From Pseudomonadota bacterium (lineage in GTDB: Bacteria > Pseudomonadota > Alphaproteobacteria > Rhizobiales > Xanthobacteraceae), in NCBI GenBank assembly GCA_023387735.1, contig JAEWHP010000014.1:183623-247622 (forward strand): a stretch of DNA of 64,000 nucleotides. The letters are read 5' to 3'. The notes beneath the pieces were generated by a model that worked only from the letters and a program-made list of their open reading frames with translations, was not told the DNA's origin and did not search any database. A program made the position numbers and the translations under genes. Positions within the stretch are counted from its first letter, which is position 1; every line of letters begins with the position of its first letter. Shown here one piece after another: positions 62,185 through 64,000 of this stretch.

Positions 62185-62460
62185 CTACTGGTTGCTGCTT
62201 CCGGTCCTGGTCTTCTGCCTGGCGGGCGCTGCGGCCTTCGGGCTATCGTTGCTGCGCACGGTACCCCACGGATCGGAAGAGGCCTTGGCGTCGGGAATCT
62301 TCTTGAGAGAATCCTTGTAAGCCTTGTCCCTGACCGCATCCTGCTCCTTTTCCTCCGGTGTCTTGGACTGGAGGTCCGGCATCATGTTGATATTCGGCAT
62401 CTGTGCGTAGGCCGGCGCCGTCAACAACACAATCACCGCAGCCGCGCTCAGCATTCTCAT
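62185..62460 (-). CDS. Small exported protein of unknown function
   Basis: 91 residues from ATG 62460, with AAGGAG upstream. A signal peptide (MRMLSAAAVIVLLTAPAYAQ) precedes a polar chain: MPNINMMPDLQSKTPEEKEQDAVRDKAYKDSLKKIPDAKASSDPWGTVRS, then a Lys/Ala-rich tail. Likely a periplasmic protein. I recall similar sequences in Bradyrhizobium but no function. Confidence 0.68.
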   Translation of the reverse strand: MRMLSAAAVIVLLTAPAYAQMPNINMMPDLQSKTPEEKEQDAVRDKAYKDSLKKIPDAKASSDPWGTVRSNDSPKAAAPARQKTRTGSSNQ

Positions 62461-62721
62461 GACGTTCTCCTTCGGGACGCTCGACTTTTGCATTTTCGCA
62501 AGGATATCACCGGACAAACCACGCGGCCAAGCGCACAGATCCTAACCTTTCGGGCGACGCATGTGAACGCGCCTCGATACGGCCGGACCTGCATGATTTC
62601 GCGGTTGCGTCCAATCGTCCCATCAGCTTCGCATTTCGTGAAGCCGCGTTCGCGCCGGTGTTCCCTTCGCCGCAATGGCCACTACAATGCGCCGACAACA
62701 GCAGGCGAGGAACCGGCGTCC

Positions 62722-63177
62722 ATGCAACAACAGCCCCAAGCCGAATTCGGCATCGCGGACGCAAGACGCGTGCTTGGCGAAGTATTTGCGCCATGGGTGA
62801 TGGATCTCAATCTGTCGATAGAGGGTTTTGATTCCACCCCTCCCGGCGACGCCGATTGGCAGCCCGGCGCGATCCTGCGCATGCCGTTCTCCGAGCGGCT
62901 GTGCCGCAACGGCGGCACCGTCTCCGGCCAGGCGCTGATGGCCTTTGCCGATACCGCAATGGTGATCGCAAACCTCGCTGCCAATCGCGGTTATCGTCCG
63001 ATGACGACGGTGGACCAGACCACGCATTTCATGCGTGCCGTCACCGCCTCCGACGTGCTGGCCGATGCGCGCGTGGTGCGGCTCGGGCGCACCATGAGCT
63101 TCGGCCGCGTCACGCTTCTTGGCGCCGCCGACAACAAGCCGGTAGCGATGGTCTCGAGCGCGTTCGCGATGCTGTAA
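62722..63177 (+). CDS. PaaI-family hotdog thioesterase
   Basis: 151 residues from ATG 62722. Hotdog core: LRMPFSERLCRNGGTVSGQALMAFADTAMVIANLAA, where NGGTVSGQALMAFAD corresponds to the HGG-type active-site loop, followed by TTVDQTTHFMRAVTASDVLADARVVRLGRTMSFGRVTLLG. It probably hydrolyses an acyl-CoA. It differs clearly from the thioesterase at 23002. Confidence 0.82.
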   Translation: MQQQPQAEFGIADARRVLGEVFAPWVMDLNLSIEGFDSTPPGDADWQPGAILRMPFSERLCRNGGTVSGQALMAFADTAMVIANLAANRGYRPMTTVDQTTHFMRAVTASDVLADARVVRLGRTMSFGRVTLLGAADNKPVAMVSSAFAML

Positions 63178-63343
63178 GCGAAGCGCGGCGCTGCAGGCGG
63201 ATTGGCGCACGCGCAATCCGCCTGCCAGGCGCAGTGGTAAACGAAACCTCAACCGCTACACAACCACGGCCACTATTGAATTTAATTGTCCGTAATTCGG
63301 TCGCGGTACGAAAGGCATCACACGACCTTTCGGATACACGACG

Positions 63344-63583
63344 ATGGAACGGCGAACGGCGCAGCGGCACAGGGTCCTCAAGCGGGGCACGATTGCGTTC
63401 AAGAGCGGCGGCAGCACCGATTGCACGGTACGCAACATCTCGTCGAACGGCGCGCGGATCGAGATCGAGAATCCGGTCGGCCTGCCCGCAAGCTTCACGC
63501 TCGTGGTCGCGTCCGCCCATATCATGCGTCATTGCCATCCGGTCTGGATCGACAAGCAGCAGATGGGCGTAGCGTTCGATTAG
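63344..63583 (+). CDS. Single-domain PilZ protein
   Basis: 79 residues. The c-di-GMP-binding motifs are present: QRHRVLKRG near the N-terminus (RxxxR) and NISSNGARIEI (the [D/N]xSxxG motif). Single-domain PilZ proteins act as small c-di-GMP receptors that control motility or exopolysaccharide. It stands alone, so its target is unknown. Confidence 0.85.
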   Translation: MERRTAQRHRVLKRGTIAFKSGGSTDCTVRNISSNGARIEIENPVGLPASFTLVVASAHIMRHCHPVWIDKQQMGVAFD

Positions 63584-63832
63584 CTCGCGGCTTCATAGCA
63601 ACAGCGCAGTTGCTTCGCTTCACGCGCAACAACGAAGTTGCATCTCCGGTGCGACATATCAACACGACGGGCAAATCAGTCGAAAGCCGTCCATCCCTCC
63701 ACACAAAAATATTCCGCTCGTGCCGTCGGGCAAATCAGTGATTGAATCCGCCCGTCTCACCCGATGAGAGGGGCGTGCGCACGTCACGAACGCGCGGTGA
63801 GATGCGGTGGACGCAGATTGCGCGCAAGACGA

Positions 63833-64000
63833 ATGCGCATGAAGCGTACGGCGAAGTCGTGTGGTCCTGACGTCGCGGTGCTGGCGTCAAGTTCGCGGAA
63901 GCAAGCTTGCGCGGGTGACAGTGGCAAAAGAGCCGTTCACTGGGGAGAGCACGAAGTAAGTCGTAAAGCCACTGCGCAGGGAAGGCCGGGATGCTCCCGC
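63833..64000 (+). repeat. Probable dispersed repeat with overlapping frames, cut by window end
   Basis: From ATG 63833 a frame is open to the window end, reading through KSCGPDVAVLASSSRKQA and AVHWGEHEVSRKATAQGRPG. A second frame from ATG 63802 (MRWTQIARKTNAHEAYGEVVWS) overlaps it and stops at 63870. From memory, these phrases recur in many short hypothetical proteins of Bradyrhizobium, so I take this to be a repeated non-coding or relic element. I did not find a second copy in this window. Confidence 0.4.

Overview
The window is high-GC chromosomal DNA from an alphaproteobacterium, most probably a Bradyrhizobium-type member of the Nitrobacteraceae. I base this on protein character (RecA, AlaS, IDH, the F1-ATPase zeta inhibitor, CGFS glutaredoxin plus BolA, EgtBD, a GH17 NdvC-like glucan enzyme), on a GTTC-N7-GTTC SOS box in front of recA, and on many copies of dispersed palindromic repeats. 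No tRNA, rRNA, insertion sequence, phage or CRISPR array was found. Species-level assignment is inference.

0-13.6 kb: the end of purB, murI, a membrane cNMP-binding protein, an HpcH/HpaI aldolase, an E2-like acyltransferase, rpsD with promoter, leader hairpin and terminator, a ParE-type toxin-antitoxin pair, threonine aldolase, a divergent GH17/GH1 glucan pair, two tandem serine hydrolases, and a macro-domain gene overlapping grxD. 13.9-24.4 kb: egtB-egtD (ergothioneine), LtrA, BolA, DUF427, an acyltransferase, purL, a thioesterase and an EamA transporter. 24.4-31.1 kb: an orphan ABC binding protein, purQ, purS, purC, the ATPase zeta subunit, and a LysR gene divergent from a PEP-mutase-family enzyme. 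The minus-strand genes purC, purS, purQ, purL, bolA and grxD keep one order but are interrupted by accessory genes.

31.2-37.1 kb is a cyanate module: binding protein, permease, ATPase and CynS read leftward from a clear sigma-54 promoter. A PAS-PAS-AAA+-Fis sigma-54 activator is divergent, and a 31-bp palindrome lies between them. 37.2-44.97 kb holds secreted proteins of unknown role, a ferric-reductase-like membrane protein with an intradiol-like partner, a VOC protein, an outer-membrane barrel, and a rhodanese / acyl-CoA dehydrogenase-like / OsmC set divergent from a TetR gene.

45.1-59.1 kb is housekeeping: a TrmJ methyltransferase fused to DUF559, icd, a DUF3455 protein, a cyclic-nucleotide-gated K+ channel abutting alaS, then a tandem glycine riboswitch controlling gcvT-gcvH-gcvP, and recA under a LexA box. 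From 59.2 kb to the end the window is rich in small genes of unknown function (tiny membrane ORFs, secreted peptides), with one hotdog thioesterase and one single-domain PilZ protein. It ends inside a stretch that looks like a dispersed repeat rather than a normal gene.
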